NCBI RefSeq assembly: GCF_013181195.1
Contig: NZ_SMZP01000013.1
Location: 1-52,183, forward strand
Reading direction: 5' to 3'
DNA from: Caulobacter sp. RHG1
GTDB lineage: Bacteria; Pseudomonadota; Alphaproteobacteria; Caulobacterales; Caulobacteraceae
Length of the DNA: 52,183 nt
Shown here: in pieces, positions 33,778-43,418 of the stretch
Layout: each line of letters starts with the position of its first letter
Numbering within the stretch: position 1 is the first letter of the stretch
Program-made: the position numbers and the translations under genes
The notes under the pieces: model-generated
What the model saw: the letters and a program-made list of their open reading frames with translations, nothing else
Database searches by the model: none
Told to the model about the DNA's origin: nothing

Positions 33778-34908
33778 TCAGCTGCGCAGCTGGAAACGGT
33801 TTTTCTCGTGATAACGCCGCACAAAGCCAATGAAGGCCTTCTGGTAGCGATCGGGCTCACGGTCGTCCTGACTGCGCAACCAAGTTTGGAACTCGCGGTG
33901 CAGGGCGTAGAAATCCCAGCCGCGGTAATGCTCACGCAGATGGGCTAGCGTTTCGTCTGTCAAGTAGCCGCGTGGCTCTAGGTTTTGCGAGGGCGGCTTA
34001 GCAGCAGGAGCCGATGTCTTGCTAACGTCGACCGTCTGGCTGCTGGCTTTTCTGTGAGCCGGGCCCTTGTCGTCCGCCTTTCGCCGAATGCGGAGGAGGG
34101 GTTCTTTCGAGGTCACCGCGGGCTCAAGCGCTAAATCGTAGCCCGGGATGGCGTTCTCCCGGACTAGCGCAGCCATCTCGAACTTGAACCGCCGGTACTG
34201 GCCTTCTGCGCCGGATTTTTCAAAGAGGGTTGGAAGAGCGATCGCAAAGCCATCGTCCCCTGCCCCACCGGCATGCTTGCGGGCGACCTTGTACAGCCAG
34301 CGCTCTCGTCCGCCGGTGATCGAGAAGTAGGATCGATCAATCGACAGAACCCCTCCGGCCATCAACACGCCATCGTAAAACCAACTCGACAGGGCGATTG
34401 AGATTCCTCGAGAGCGGTCGGTCTTCTCATCGACCAGTTGGCTCCAACTATCGAGCCAAGAGAAGGTCGCTTCCCGGCGTTGGTCGGCGCGGATATTGGT
34501 TTTGACAGTCGTCGATTGCAGGCGGTCGAGTGCGGCCCCGAGAAGCTCGTAAGAGCGGCCCGTTACCGGACGACCGATGCTCCTCAGGATGTCATAGGGC
34601 ATAACCTTAAGTACGCGCGGGATATCATTGACCCGCCGCTCTTTCAGGTCGTTTAGAACGCTTGCGCAATAGATGAGGATGTCGGCGTCCCAGATGGTCG
34701 CCATGCCGTAGTCGGGGTTGGCCGAAACGTGGACCCAGACCTTTCCATCTGGCGAGGTGTAGTCGATCGGCTTGGTGCGCTTGGTTTTGGAAAGGCTGAA
34801 AAAGGGCCTTTCCATCATCTCCCGCTGATCACGAAGGTTCAGATCAGCCAGATAAGGCAGGAACAGATCGATCTGCTCCACGCCGACCTTGCTCGTGTTG
34901 TTAGCCAT
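33778..34908 (-). CDS. repA: Plasmid replication initiator RepA (RPA family)
   Basis: A 376-residue initiator of the RPA (replication initiator protein A) family found on alphaproteobacterial plasmids: LRDQREMMERPFFSLSKTKR, MATIWDADILIY and RSYELLGAALDRLQSTTVK are characteristic. It binds the iterons at 33462-33567 to start replication. The ATG at 34908 gives MANNTSKVGVEQ; longer starts would run into the parS-like palindromes. A Pro/Ala-rich linker separates the C-terminal DNA-binding-like part (YLTDETLAHLREHYRGWDF). Confidence 0.88.
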   Translation of the reverse strand: MANNTSKVGVEQIDLFLPYLADLNLRDQREMMERPFFSLSKTKRTKPIDYTSPDGKVWVHVSANPDYGMATIWDADILIYCASVLNDLKERRVNDIPRVLKVMPYDILRSIGRPVTGRSYELLGAALDRLQSTTVKTNIRADQRREATFSWLDSWSQLVDEKTDRSRGISIALSSWFYDGVLMAGGVLSIDRSYFSITGGRERWLYKVARKHAGGAGDDGFAIALPTLFEKSGAEGQYRRFKFEMAALVRENAIPGYDLALEPAVTSKEPLLRIRRKADDKGPAHRKASSQTVDVSKTSAPAAKPPSQNLEPRGYLTDETLAHLREHYRGWDFYALHREFQTWLRSQDDREPDRYQKAFIGFVRRYHEKNRFQLRS

Positions 34909-34954
34909 GATGCCCGACCGTTTCAGACATGCGCGCGTTAACTCCACCCTCGAC

Positions 34955-35037
34955 GAAAGTTTCCCCGGGGAAACTTTCACGCACCGGCCCTGGCCGATCA
35001 TCGCTGCGACCAAAAAGTTTCCCCGGGGAAACTTTTT
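34955..35037. promoter_or_regulatory. parS: Two parS-like palindromes
   Basis: GTTTCCCCGGGGAAAC is the shared core of two perfect palindromes, extended to 24 bases at 34955-34978 and 26 bases at 35012-35037, with centres 58 bases apart. They lie between parB and repA. The arms GTTTC...GAAAC match those of the chromosomal parS consensus, so these are the likely ParB-binding sites of this plasmid. Confidence 0.65.
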
Positions 35038-35042
35038 CTGCC

Positions 35043-36158
35043 CTACTCAGCGACGCCTCGACCTTGTGTGCGAAGGAAAGCCAAAGCGCGCTCGACCAGA
35101 CCCAGTAACTCCGCATCGCTCGCCCCTGACCCCGCGTGAATCCGGAGGGTCGCTCCATTCCGATTGGCGGAAAGAACCGACAGAGCGCGGCGACCATGCA
35201 CCGAGTCGGCCGCGAACAGCGACTCCTGCTCCTGGCTTGAAGGTTGAGCAGCCTTGAGAAGCGCATCGGACACTTCGGCGGCAGTTAGACCGGGTACCCC
35301 GTCGGCCAAGCGCGCGTGCTGGGCCTGCTTGAGGCGCACGGCCTCCTTCTGCATCCGCTTCAGGGCCGCAGGATCAGATTGCGAAAGCGTCTTGATCCGC
35401 TGGGCGAGCGGGTAACAGGCCTTAAGCTGGATATCGCCAAGCCCCGAAAAGGCCGATACAGCCCAGTCTGGGATATCCGCGACCAAGAGCATCTTCGAGA
35501 GCCAGCCCTTGGAGAGGTTCAGGCGCTCGGCCATGCGAACTTGACGATCCCCGTAATAGCTCCTCAGAGCGTCGCGATAGTTCCTCGCACGCTCGAAATC
35601 CGAGACGTCCTTACGCGCTCTGTTTTCAAGATCGGCGAGCCGAAAAGCGCTCTCATCGTCGAGCGTATGTACCTGAGCAAGCAGCTGCAGGTCGGGATAG
35701 CTGTTGGCCCGAAGCCAGCTAATGGACCAGTGGCGACGGGTTCCAGCAATAAGCTCATAGTCATGCTCGGGATCGTCCGTTACGCGCCGTACAACCACGG
35801 GCACCTTCTGCCCGCCCTCCGCCAGGATTGAATCGATCAGATCTCTGCAGGACGCTTCATTTAAGCTTTGCTGATGCCGCGCATTGCCCCCCCAGACCCG
35901 CACCCGCGCGGGGTTCAGCAGAAGCTGGGTCACTTGCTTGACCTCGCCCGCAGCGACCCGCGCCAAGGCGGATTCTCGCGCAAGCAAGGTCATACCGGGA
36001 CTGGTGCGCGCCGAGGGCAGGGGAGGGGAGGCGTCACCTGGATTGCTGCCGGCGCCTGCCGGCTGTGGCGTTGAAGCCACCGGCTCGGCCGCAGGTTCCA
36101 TCGCTCCAGGATCAGGGCCAAGAAGGGAGTTCAGATAGTCGGACTGACGCTTTGACAT
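35043..36158 (-). CDS. parB: Plasmid partition protein ParB
   Basis: A 371-residue ParB-family partition protein. The ParB/Sulfiredoxin core has VRVWGGNARHQQSLNEASCR and the catalytic-type ELIAGTRRHWSI (box II), followed by a KorB-like HTH (MAERLNLSKGWLSKMLLVAD). The N-terminal tail is Pro/Ala-rich with a short SDYLNSLLG ParA-contact motif. ParB would load at the palindromes just downstream, spread, and stimulate ParA ATPase. It is co-transcribed with parA, 19 bases upstream. Confidence 0.92.
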   Translation of the reverse strand: MSKRQSDYLNSLLGPDPGAMEPAAEPVASTPQPAGAGSNPGDASPPLPSARTSPGMTLLARESALARVAAGEVKQVTQLLLNPARVRVWGGNARHQQSLNEASCRDLIDSILAEGGQKVPVVVRRVTDDPEHDYELIAGTRRHWSISWLRANSYPDLQLLAQVHTLDDESAFRLADLENRARKDVSDFERARNYRDALRSYYGDRQVRMAERLNLSKGWLSKMLLVADIPDWAVSAFSGLGDIQLKACYPLAQRIKTLSQSDPAALKRMQKEAVRLKQAQHARLADGVPGLTAAEVSDALLKAAQPSSQEQESLFAADSVHGRRALSVLSANRNGATLRIHAGSGASDAELLGLVERALAFLRTQGRGVAE

Positions 36159-36177
36159 CGTGCTTCCTCCTGACGCC

Positions 36178-37395
36178 TTAGACCGTCACTGAGGCCAGTG
36201 TGGACGGCTGCTGCATGGCAGGGCGTCCCCATCGCCGGCGGATGAGCTGTTCCACTTGCGAAAGCGCCTCATCCAGGTTGGAGCGGCAGCGCTTGTGCGT
36301 CCGCGGCGTGCCGATCGGCTTGTCGAGTTCGTAGATCGTCATCATCCGAAGCGCGGCGTGACTGATCTCAGCAGACTCCAGGATGGGTACGGGCAGAAGC
36401 GCCGGGCCAAAGGCCTGGTCCATCACGCGCTGGACCATGTCCTGGCTAGGGTCATTGGCGTTGAACTTGGAACAGATCAGCCGGCAAAAATCGTATTCGA
36501 CGGTGATGCCCGCAGCGGTGAGCTGTCCGATCACCTGGTCCATCATCGACAGGAATTGAACTGTTGAGCAGAAGTCTGGCGTTGTGGCCGCCAGCGGGAC
36601 GAGGAGCGCATTGGCCGCCTGCATGACGGCTAGGGAGATTGTCCCGAGGGCTGGTGGCGGATCCAAAAGGACGACATCATAGTTCTGGGCCAGTTCAAAC
36701 AGGCCCGCGCGAAGCTTGCGGAATCGTGAGGCCAGAACCCCGCCGCCGCCCGTGCCCGCCGCCGCCAGTTCATACTCGATGTCGAACATCTGCAGGTTCG
36801 AGGGGATAAGATCGACATTTGGCCACACCGTCTTCTTGACCGCATAGGCAAGGTCATCCTGGGTGGGCTCGATCGAAAGATAAGGATAGAGGGTCTCCTC
36901 ACGTCGAATGGCGAAGTGAGGGTTGAACCCGAAGAGTGTGGTGGTTGTCGCCTGACTGTCGCAGTCGACCACCAGCACGCGATACCCTGCGACGGCCAGA
37001 TAGTGAGCCAGATGGGTTGTGACCGTCGACTTGCCGACGCCGCCTTTGAAGTTCTGCACGGTGATTATGGACGGTGTGTCGTTGGGCCCGCGCTGGGGTG
37101 AAGCGCCCAAGACCTGTCGCATGTTGAGAAGCGCCGGAATGTCATAGCCGATCCGTCGGCCTGTCTCGGATTCGGGCGGGGAGGGGAGGCGCCCATCCTG
37201 TTCGGCCATTCGAATCCGATTAGACGAGCAACCCAACAGCTCAGCGGCGTCAGCAATCCCGATGCGGACATCGAGGCTCTTGGTCTGTCCGGGGAGAAAC
37301 GCCGTGCGACGAAGCCGCTCAACCATCTGTTCGCCAGCATTGGCCAATTGACCAATTCGATCCGCCTCGGTCACGTTTGCATCCATCTTCGCCAT
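36178..37395 (-). CDS. parA: Plasmid partition ATPase ParA
   Basis: A 405-residue ParA with the deviant Walker A KGGVGKST (ITVQNFKGGVGKSTVTTHLA) and Walker B-like DVVLLDPPPALG. An N-terminal MerR-like helix-turn-helix (RIGIADAAELLGCSSNRIRM) marks the large type Ia plasmid ParA that also represses its own promoter. The ATG at 37395 (MAKMDANV) follows GGTGGGG; an upstream start is less supported. It segregates the plasmid with ParB. Confidence 0.92.
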   Translation of the reverse strand: MAKMDANVTEADRIGQLANAGEQMVERLRRTAFLPGQTKSLDVRIGIADAAELLGCSSNRIRMAEQDGRLPSPPESETGRRIGYDIPALLNMRQVLGASPQRGPNDTPSIITVQNFKGGVGKSTVTTHLAHYLAVAGYRVLVVDCDSQATTTTLFGFNPHFAIRREETLYPYLSIEPTQDDLAYAVKKTVWPNVDLIPSNLQMFDIEYELAAAGTGGGGVLASRFRKLRAGLFELAQNYDVVLLDPPPALGTISLAVMQAANALLVPLAATTPDFCSTVQFLSMMDQVIGQLTAAGITVEYDFCRLICSKFNANDPSQDMVQRVMDQAFGPALLPVPILESAEISHAALRMMTIYELDKPIGTPRTHKRCRSNLDEALSQVEQLIRRRWGRPAMQQPSTLASVTV

Positions 37396-37688
37396 CCCCA
37401 CCGTGAATCGCCACACACGCACTGCAGGTGCGTAAATTGAATGATTTTTCTCTAAAACAAAGGAGAAAACATTCATCGGTAGGTATGGTTACGAAATCCT
37501 TAACGGCGCGCTTGGTGACCACCCGGTTAGGGTCAAACCGCTCCGCGCCGGCTATCCACGTTCGGGGTTGCTCTGAGGCTTGAAGTCATTGCTGCGTCAG
37601 TTTTGGTGACGATTTACTTCTTACAGCAGCCGCCGGTCTGAAACGGACTCAGGTGGGGGGCGTCACATAAAACGGGCACAGATATACG

Positions 37689-40667
37689 CTAAGCCTTTTG
37701 GGGCACGGTAGCGCCGATCTTTTGGCGCAGCGGCCGTAGCGTGCCGGTCGTTAAGTCATGATCCGTCCAAAGGTAATCGCCGGTCAGATTGATGTGTTGC
37801 CAGCCCAGCGGTGACAGATGTTGGAGAAATTCGGCCGGGATTGCCTTTCCTTGCTGCTCCATATGGCGAAGCACCGCCTCGAGGTAGGTCGTGTTCCAGA
37901 GGACAATGGCTCCAGCCACCAGATTGAGCGCGGACGCTCGGTGTCCTTGAGCCTGTAGCCCATGGTCGCGTATCCGGCCGGTGCGGTGAAAGAAGATCGC
38001 GCGCTTGAGGGCGTTCTGCGCCTCGCCCTTGTTCAGTTCGCGCGTAGCACGGCGCCGTTCTTCCGGCTTTTCGATCCAGTCTAGGGTGAAAAGCGTCCGT
38101 TCAACCCGGCCTATCTCGCGTAGCGTCAGCGCCAGGCCGTTGGCGCGCGGATATGAACCAAGGCGCTCGAGCATGGTGGAGGCACTCGTGACTCCGGTCC
38201 GGATAGATGTTGCGAGGCGGACGATGTCTTCCCAGTGGCTAGCGATGAGCTGTTCATCAATGGCTTGCGCGGCCATCGGGGCTATGGTCGGCCCTGGCCG
38301 CGCATCGCGGAACAAGTGGAGGCGCCGGGCGGCGATATTGGGAATTCGCGGTGCGAACTGGAACCCCAGCAAATGGCAGAGCGCGAAAACATGGTCGGAA
38401 ATGCCGCCGCCATCGGTATGGTGGCGTTCAATCGCAAGTTCGGCACCATGATGCAGCAGGCCGTCAAGGACGTGGGCTGCCTCGCTCGCACCGGCGGAAA
38501 TAACCTTGGCATGAAACGGCGCATAGCGATCCGAGACGTGAGTATAGAAGGATACCGAAGGTTCACTGCCCTTGTGGGGATTAACAGAACCGGTCGCCTG
38601 CGCGCGGCGATCAAGTGGAAAGTTCTGGCCATCGGAACTCGACACATTTCCATCGCCGAACACATTTGACAGCGTCATGCGATGCTGAGCATCGGCCAAC
38701 ATCGCCAAGGCGGCGCCGTAGCTGTCTTCGCGTAAATGCCATGCCGCAAGCCAACCGAGTTGGCGCTGGCTCACCAAATCGCAGGCCTCTGCCATGCGGG
38801 CGTGGCCGAGATTGGTGGCGTCGGCAAGAACCGCTGTCAGGACAGTGCGGGGATCATCATGTACGCGGCCCGTGGTGAGATGGGTAAAGCATTTCGAGAA
38901 GCCGGTCCAACGATCAACCTCCGCCAGCAGGTCAGTAATGCGGATGGCCGGCAAATGGCCATACAAGGGAGAGAGTGCCCTTTCGGCTTCCTCCGGTGTG
39001 ATGGCTCGAAGTGGCGATATCCGCAGCTTGCCGCCTGAAAAGTGCACATCTTCGAGCGCGTCCGCTTCCACCTTTGCGTCCACCTCGGCCAGCCTTCGGG
39101 AAAGGAGCGCCTTGCGCTCCTCGAGCCAGACTGCGGCCGTATCGGCGACCGGGACAGGCAATGGACCAGCGGCCCTCATCGCAGTGAACACCGGGGTGGA
39201 GATAAGTTGCTGCTCCACGGCTCTGTATCGCCGGCTGCCTTCGACCCACACGTCACCCGCTCGCAAGCGGTCCCGCAACTCGGCGAGGACACAGAACTCG
39301 AAAATACGGCGATCAAGACCGGCTCGGCCAATCCGTCGCCGCCATGCCGGTCGGACGAAACCAAGCGCGGCATCTGCTGGTAGCTTGCGCAGGCGGCCAC
39401 TTCCGAGATCGCGCATTGTCGCGATGGCTCGAGCAAGACCCACACAGGCAGGCACCGCACCGAAGGTGAAGCTTGCGACGAAGGCCGGACCGATCTGTCG
39501 CAGGATCGGCAGGTTCGATCGCGCGAGTTCGACGGGATCGAGCGGATCGGGACGGACAAGTCGCTTGGCTTCCTCGATCTCGGAACCGAGATCGTCCCAT
39601 CCGATAACCTCTTCAATGGCGCTGAGAGGATCTGCACCGCTGTCCCTTGCATCAATGATCGCAGTTCCGAGACGGGCCAGCAGACGAATTTTGCCATTGA
39701 TGGTGCGTTTGTCGCGCTTCAGCGCAGCCTCTTCCCGGCGCTCGGCACGCCGGAACATCTGTCCGATCAAACGTTCGAACATCATCACGGCATCGTCAGT
39801 CAGGGCGATCTGCATTTCGGCAACGGTGGCAGCCAGAATGGCCCGGCGACGGATCGCGTTCAGGACGGATAGATGTTGCGCAGTGAGCCGCACGCCCTCC
39901 TGATTAAGGCGCCGCAGTCGTTCTGGATGGACTGGGGCTACAACTTCAGGCTCCAAGCCGATTGCCCGCAATGTGGACAATCGCTCGAGAATTTCCGCGA
40001 AGGCACGTCGTCCCGGTCTACCGGGTGGTTGGCGGATCCAGGCAAGAATGCTGATGCGGCCTGCATTGTGCTGCAGCAGCAGCGAGTCCAGCAGGCCGCA
40101 TTGCACTGAAGTCAGACTTCCCGTCAGCAGGTTGCCCACGTTCCGCTCGGCATCTAACAGAGCTTTGCTCACCATGCGTTCCAGGGACGTGATACCGGGC
40201 ACGATTATCTGCCGGCGGCGGAATTCTTCCATCAGGATCCGCGCGAGATCGATTCCACCGGTCATGGTCAGTGCGATCGGCAAGAGCCAAGCCTGCAGTT
40301 CTGCATGGATCGGACGGCTCAATTGCCGGAAACCGAATACCTCGCGCAGCGTATCGAGTTGCTCATACCGGGTGGGACCACGCGTGGCATAATCGGCAAG
40401 CGCGTCCGGCTCGACGCCGAGCTGATCCCCGACGAACCTGAGAGGAGCATCAGGGATGAATTCGCCGGGTTTCAGCAATCGGCCAGGATATCGCAAGGCG
40501 CAGAGCTGCAGCGCAAAACCGAGGCGGTTGTGGGGACGCCTCCGGCTCGTGAAGACGCGCAGATCTGCGGAACTGAGCGTCCAGTATCGCACCAGATCTG
40601 GCTCGCTCTCCGGCAAGGCGAACAACTCGGCGTGTTGCGCCTCGGTCAGAACAGAGCGGCGGGGCAT
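37689..40667 (-). CDS. tnpA: Tn3-family transposase TnpA
   Basis: A 992-residue DDE transposase that cuts and joins the transposon ends. The N-terminus PRRSVLTEAQHAELFALPES and the centre SSSDGQNFPLDRRAQ, TDGGGISDHVFALCHLLGF and a C-terminal LREIGRVERTLFTLDWI contain the catalytic Asp, Asp and Glu. The ATG at 40667 is the usual family start. It follows tnpR on the same strand after four bases. The reading frame is intact over the family's usual length. Confidence 0.95.
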   Translation of the reverse strand: MPRRSVLTEAQHAELFALPESEPDLVRYWTLSSADLRVFTSRRRPHNRLGFALQLCALRYPGRLLKPGEFIPDAPLRFVGDQLGVEPDALADYATRGPTRYEQLDTLREVFGFRQLSRPIHAELQAWLLPIALTMTGGIDLARILMEEFRRRQIIVPGITSLERMVSKALLDAERNVGNLLTGSLTSVQCGLLDSLLLQHNAGRISILAWIRQPPGRPGRRAFAEILERLSTLRAIGLEPEVVAPVHPERLRRLNQEGVRLTAQHLSVLNAIRRRAILAATVAEMQIALTDDAVMMFERLIGQMFRRAERREEAALKRDKRTINGKIRLLARLGTAIIDARDSGADPLSAIEEVIGWDDLGSEIEEAKRLVRPDPLDPVELARSNLPILRQIGPAFVASFTFGAVPACVGLARAIATMRDLGSGRLRKLPADAALGFVRPAWRRRIGRAGLDRRIFEFCVLAELRDRLRAGDVWVEGSRRYRAVEQQLISTPVFTAMRAAGPLPVPVADTAAVWLEERKALLSRRLAEVDAKVEADALEDVHFSGGKLRISPLRAITPEEAERALSPLYGHLPAIRITDLLAEVDRWTGFSKCFTHLTTGRVHDDPRTVLTAVLADATNLGHARMAEACDLVSQRQLGWLAAWHLREDSYGAALAMLADAQHRMTLSNVFGDGNVSSSDGQNFPLDRRAQATGSVNPHKGSEPSVSFYTHVSDRYAPFHAKVISAGASEAAHVLDGLLHHGAELAIERHHTDGGGISDHVFALCHLLGFQFAPRIPNIAARRLHLFRDARPGPTIAPMAAQAIDEQLIASHWEDIVRLATSIRTGVTSASTMLERLGSYPRANGLALTLREIGRVERTLFTLDWIEKPEERRRATRELNKGEAQNALKRAIFFHRTGRIRDHGLQAQGHRASALNLVAGAIVLWNTTYLEAVLRHMEQQGKAIPAEFLQHLSPLGWQHINLTGDYLWTDHDLTTGTLRPLRQKIGATVPQKA

Positions 40668-40671
40668 CGGG

Positions 40672-41256
40672 TCAGGCCTTGACCGGTCCCGTCCAGCCAA
40701 TGCGATCGAGCGTGCCGATGAGGGTCGATCGCGGCACCTTGAATGATCGGCACACCGACGCCTTGCTTGCGCCGGCATCGAGGGCTGCCGTGATCTGCTC
40801 GATCGTTTCCGCGTCAATGCTGGGCGGCCGGCCCCCGCGCCGGCCCCGTCGTCGAGCTGCGACCAAGCCTGCCATCACCCGCTCACGCGTGAGCGCGCGT
40901 TCATATTGGGCGAGCGCGCCGAAGAGCGAAAACAGCAATTCACCATGGGGCGTGCTTGTGTCCATCTGCTCCGTTAGCGATCGGAAGGCCACACCTCGAT
41001 TTTTCAGATCGGTTATGATCGCCAGAAGATTGGTCAATGATCGCCCGAGACGGTCGAGTTTCCAAACGACCAAGGTGTCGCCGGCCTTCAGGAATTCGAG
41101 GCAAGCCTTCAGGCCGGGACGATCATCCCGGGCGCCCGATGCCTTGTCGGAATAGAGATGGCGCTCATCGACACCTGCGGCGAGGAGGGCATCGCGTTGA
41201 AGGTCAACCGACTGACGGTCATCGACCGATGAGACACGCATGTACCCGATGAGCAT
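40672..41256 (-). CDS. tnpR: Tn3 resolvase TnpR (serine recombinase)
   Basis: A 194-residue serine recombinase: GYMRVSSVDDRQSVDLQRDA has the nucleophilic Ser, DKASGARDDRPGLKACLEFL and VVWKLDRLGRS the conserved Arg residues, and KASVCRSFKVPRSTL is the C-terminal HTH. It resolves cointegrates at res. The ATG at 41256 is preferred over an upstream TTG. It is encoded upstream of and close to tnpA, suggesting joint repression by TnpR at res. Confidence 0.93.
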   Translation of the reverse strand: MLIGYMRVSSVDDRQSVDLQRDALLAAGVDERHLYSDKASGARDDRPGLKACLEFLKAGDTLVVWKLDRLGRSLTNLLAIITDLKNRGVAFRSLTEQMDTSTPHGELLFSLFGALAQYERALTRERVMAGLVAARRRGRRGGRPPSIDAETIEQITAALDAGASKASVCRSFKVPRSTLIGTLDRIGWTGPVKA

Positions 41257-41320
41257 GTGCGACAAACCCTGAAATTGATGTTGTCGCGCACTAGATCAAA
41301 GCGACAGGGTTTGTCGTGCA
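41256..41320. promoter_or_regulatory. res-like region of the Tn3 element
   Basis: An 11-base inverted repeat GACAAACCCTG (41261-41271) / CAGGGTTTGTC (41305-41315) flanks three copies of TTGTCGYRCA-type elements (two direct at 41281 and 41311, one inverted overlapping the tnpR start). This is where resolvase subsites are expected. Confidence 0.5.
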
Positions 41321-41419
41321 AAATCAACCATGGTTGTCGAGGCGTAGCCTGGTTGCGATGCTACCCTGTCGGAAAACATGTGATTGCCGCCTACCGGAAT
41401 AGCAGGCAAACTCGGTTAA

Positions 41420-41764
41420 CTATTTGCACTTCCCTGCTGCAACGAGAGCCGCACGATAGCAGCGACCATGTTCGGCCCGCCATGCATTCGCATTCGCGGT
41501 TCCCTTTGCAGCTAACCGGCGCTTATATTCGGCTTCCATCGCGCGCCTCTCCGGTCCCGGACCAGAATCAGCAAGACATCGGGCCGATACCGAATTGGAC
41601 CGCGAGTTCCCGTTGGCGATGTCGCCAGACAGTTTATTCGCCATCGTACTGGTCGCCGTTTGCCCCATTGGCATTGGATCGACGGGCGCATATTGAGCCT
41701 GTGCCGACTGATTGAAAAGAAGCAGAGCGGCGCTCACCGCGCTGCTTGTGGCAAGACACCTCAT
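41420..41764 (-). CDS. Small secreted protein carried by the transposon
   Basis: A 114-residue protein with a signal peptide (CLATSSAVSAALLLFNQSAQ, cleavage near AQA-Q). The mature part is rich in Asn, Ser and Met and contains a basic helix RRAMEAEYKRRLAAK. Cys residues could form one disulphide (RCLADS, GRCYRAAL, GKCK). The ATG at 41764 has GGGAG upstream. It is a passenger gene in the Tn3 element, of unknown function. Confidence 0.6.
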   Translation of the reverse strand: MRCLATSSAVSAALLLFNQSAQAQYAPVDPMPMGQTATSTMANKLSGDIANGNSRSNSVSARCLADSGPGPERRAMEAEYKRRLAAKGTANANAWRAEHGRCYRAALVAAGKCK

Positions 41765-42053
41765 ATGGTTCTCCCGATAATCAAAATTCAATATGCAGAA
41801 AATGTGCGACGTCGCCCAACAGCGAGCGATGGTAAGCCTCATAATATCGACCGACCACGTCCACTGCAGGGCAGTCAGCACCGAAAATCAGGTGTTTTCC
41901 GACGCTCTCAGGCCTTAGCGTATATCTGTGCCCGTTTTATGTGACGCCCCCAGCTCGATCGGAAAACGCGCGATCACCCACCCCGACCGTAGCGCCAGCA
42001 AACGCTGTCCACTAACATTGAACCCGGATAACCCAGTGGGGTCAGGCCAAGCC

Positions 42054-43418
42054 ATGCGAATTCCAGCGACCTTGGCGATTGTGACGCTGGCGGTGTCGGC
42101 GCCGGCCGCAGCGCAGGACAGCGCCGCCATCGTGCTCGATTATCAGGCCGCCCAGCAACGCCTGCTTGATCGATCGGACGCGATCGCCGCCTCGGACGCC
42201 AACGTGCGCGGCAAGCAGGCCCAGGTCGGCGCGACCCGCACATTGGGCGGACCTGAGGTGGACTTCGAGGCGCAGCTTCTGGACTACCAGAAGACGCTCT
42301 ATCTGCCGCTGGGATCGCTGGCGCCGGTTGCCGGATCATTCGGGATCGAGGATCCGCTGCGGTTCCGACGCGGGGAGACCGCCGTCCGTCCGATCGTGAC
42401 GGCGACGCTTCCGCTCTACACCGGCGGCCAGATCGCCGGCGCGAAAGCCGGCGCCAGGGCGCAGCTCGATCAGGCGCGCGCGGAACAGAAAGGCGCCGTC
42501 GACAAGGCGCTGCTGCAACTCGTGCAAGCCTATTACGGCCAGCAGCTCGCCGAACAGGCGCTCGGCGTGCGGCGCGACGTGCTGGCCGGCCTAGACCGGC
42601 ATCTCGCCGATGCGGTCAAGCTGGAGCGGGAGCAGTTCATCAGCCGCGCGCAGCGCCTCCAGGCGCAGGTCGCACGCGATGACGCCGCGCGTGAGTTCGA
42701 GAAGGCCGTGGCGGAGCTTGAGACCGCGAACGCCGTTCTCGCCGGCCTGCTCCGCGCGCCGCAGGGCGTACGTCCCACCACGCCGCTCTTCGTCGTCTCC
42801 CAGCCGCTCGACCCCTTGGAGACGTACAGGGCCGAAGCCCTCAATTCCTATCCTGAGCTCGACCGGCTGCGTGCGCTGGAAGCTCAGGCCGAGGCGGGCC
42901 TGAAGATCGAGAAGTCCAAGCTGCGCCCGACGATCTATGGCTTTAGCCAGTATAGTTTCGATCGGCGGAATTCGCTGCTGACGGACCCGGACTGGACTGT
43001 CGGAATCGGCCTTCGCTACAAGCTCGTGTCTGGTCTCGGACGCAACCAGACGGTCGAGGCCGCGCGCCAGACCTCCATGCAGGCGAACGCCGGCGTCCGC
43101 GAGGCCCGGATGCAGATCGAAGTCGGCGTCGCCAGGGCGTGGAACGAGGCGGAAGCCGCACGCAGGCGTTTTCTGTTGCTGGACGGCTCGCTCGACGCCG
43201 CGAGCGAGAACCTGCGACTCCAGGGCCTTTCCTATCGCGAGCAGCAGGCGACGTCGCTCGACGTGATCGACGCCGAACTGGGCCTTGGCCGCGCACGTAT
43301 CCAGCGCGCCCAGGCGGCTTATGAGTATGTGCTGGCGCTCGCGCAGCTTCTCGATCTGAGCGGACAGATCTCGAGCCTGCCCGACTATGTCGCCCGCGCC
43401 GACAAGGAGGTCCCGTGA
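42054..43418 (+). CDS. TolC-family outer membrane efflux protein
   Basis: A 454-residue outer-membrane channel protein with signal peptide (IPATLAIVTLAVSAPAAAQ) and two alpha-helical hairpin repeats (QAAQQRLLDRSDAIAASDAN; later LQGLSYREQQATSLDVIDAE). It would join inner-membrane pumps to the outside. The ATG at 42054 is chosen as the start of the signal peptide. It is the first gene of a four-gene operon overlapping the HlyD-family gene by four bases. Confidence 0.88.
   Translation: MRIPATLAIVTLAVSAPAAAQDSAAIVLDYQAAQQRLLDRSDAIAASDANVRGKQAQVGATRTLGGPEVDFEAQLLDYQKTLYLPLGSLAPVAGSFGIEDPLRFRRGETAVRPIVTATLPLYTGGQIAGAKAGARAQLDQARAEQKGAVDKALLQLVQAYYGQQLAEQALGVRRDVLAGLDRHLADAVKLEREQFISRAQRLQAQVARDDAAREFEKAVAELETANAVLAGLLRAPQGVRPTTPLFVVSQPLDPLETYRAEALNSYPELDRLRALEAQAEAGLKIEKSKLRPTIYGFSQYSFDRRNSLLTDPDWTVGIGLRYKLVSGLGRNQTVEAARQTSMQANAGVREARMQIEVGVARAWNEAEAARRRFLLLDGSLDAASENLRLQGLSYREQQATSLDVIDAELGLGRARIQRAQAAYEYVLALAQLLDLSGQISSLPDYVARADKEVP

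Larger units (their letters stand above)
37656..41951. mobile_element. Tn3-family transposon, 4296 bp, with 38-bp ends
   Basis: Identical 38-base inverted ends lie at 37656-37693 and 41914-41951, beginning GGGGGCGTCACATAAAACGG on the left. Between them lie tnpA, tnpR, a res-like region and a secreted protein gene. The flanks (AGGTG left, AGCTC right) do not give the five-base target duplication normal for Tn3, so at least one side has been rearranged. The ends are perfect, so the unit may still be active. Confidence 0.9.
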
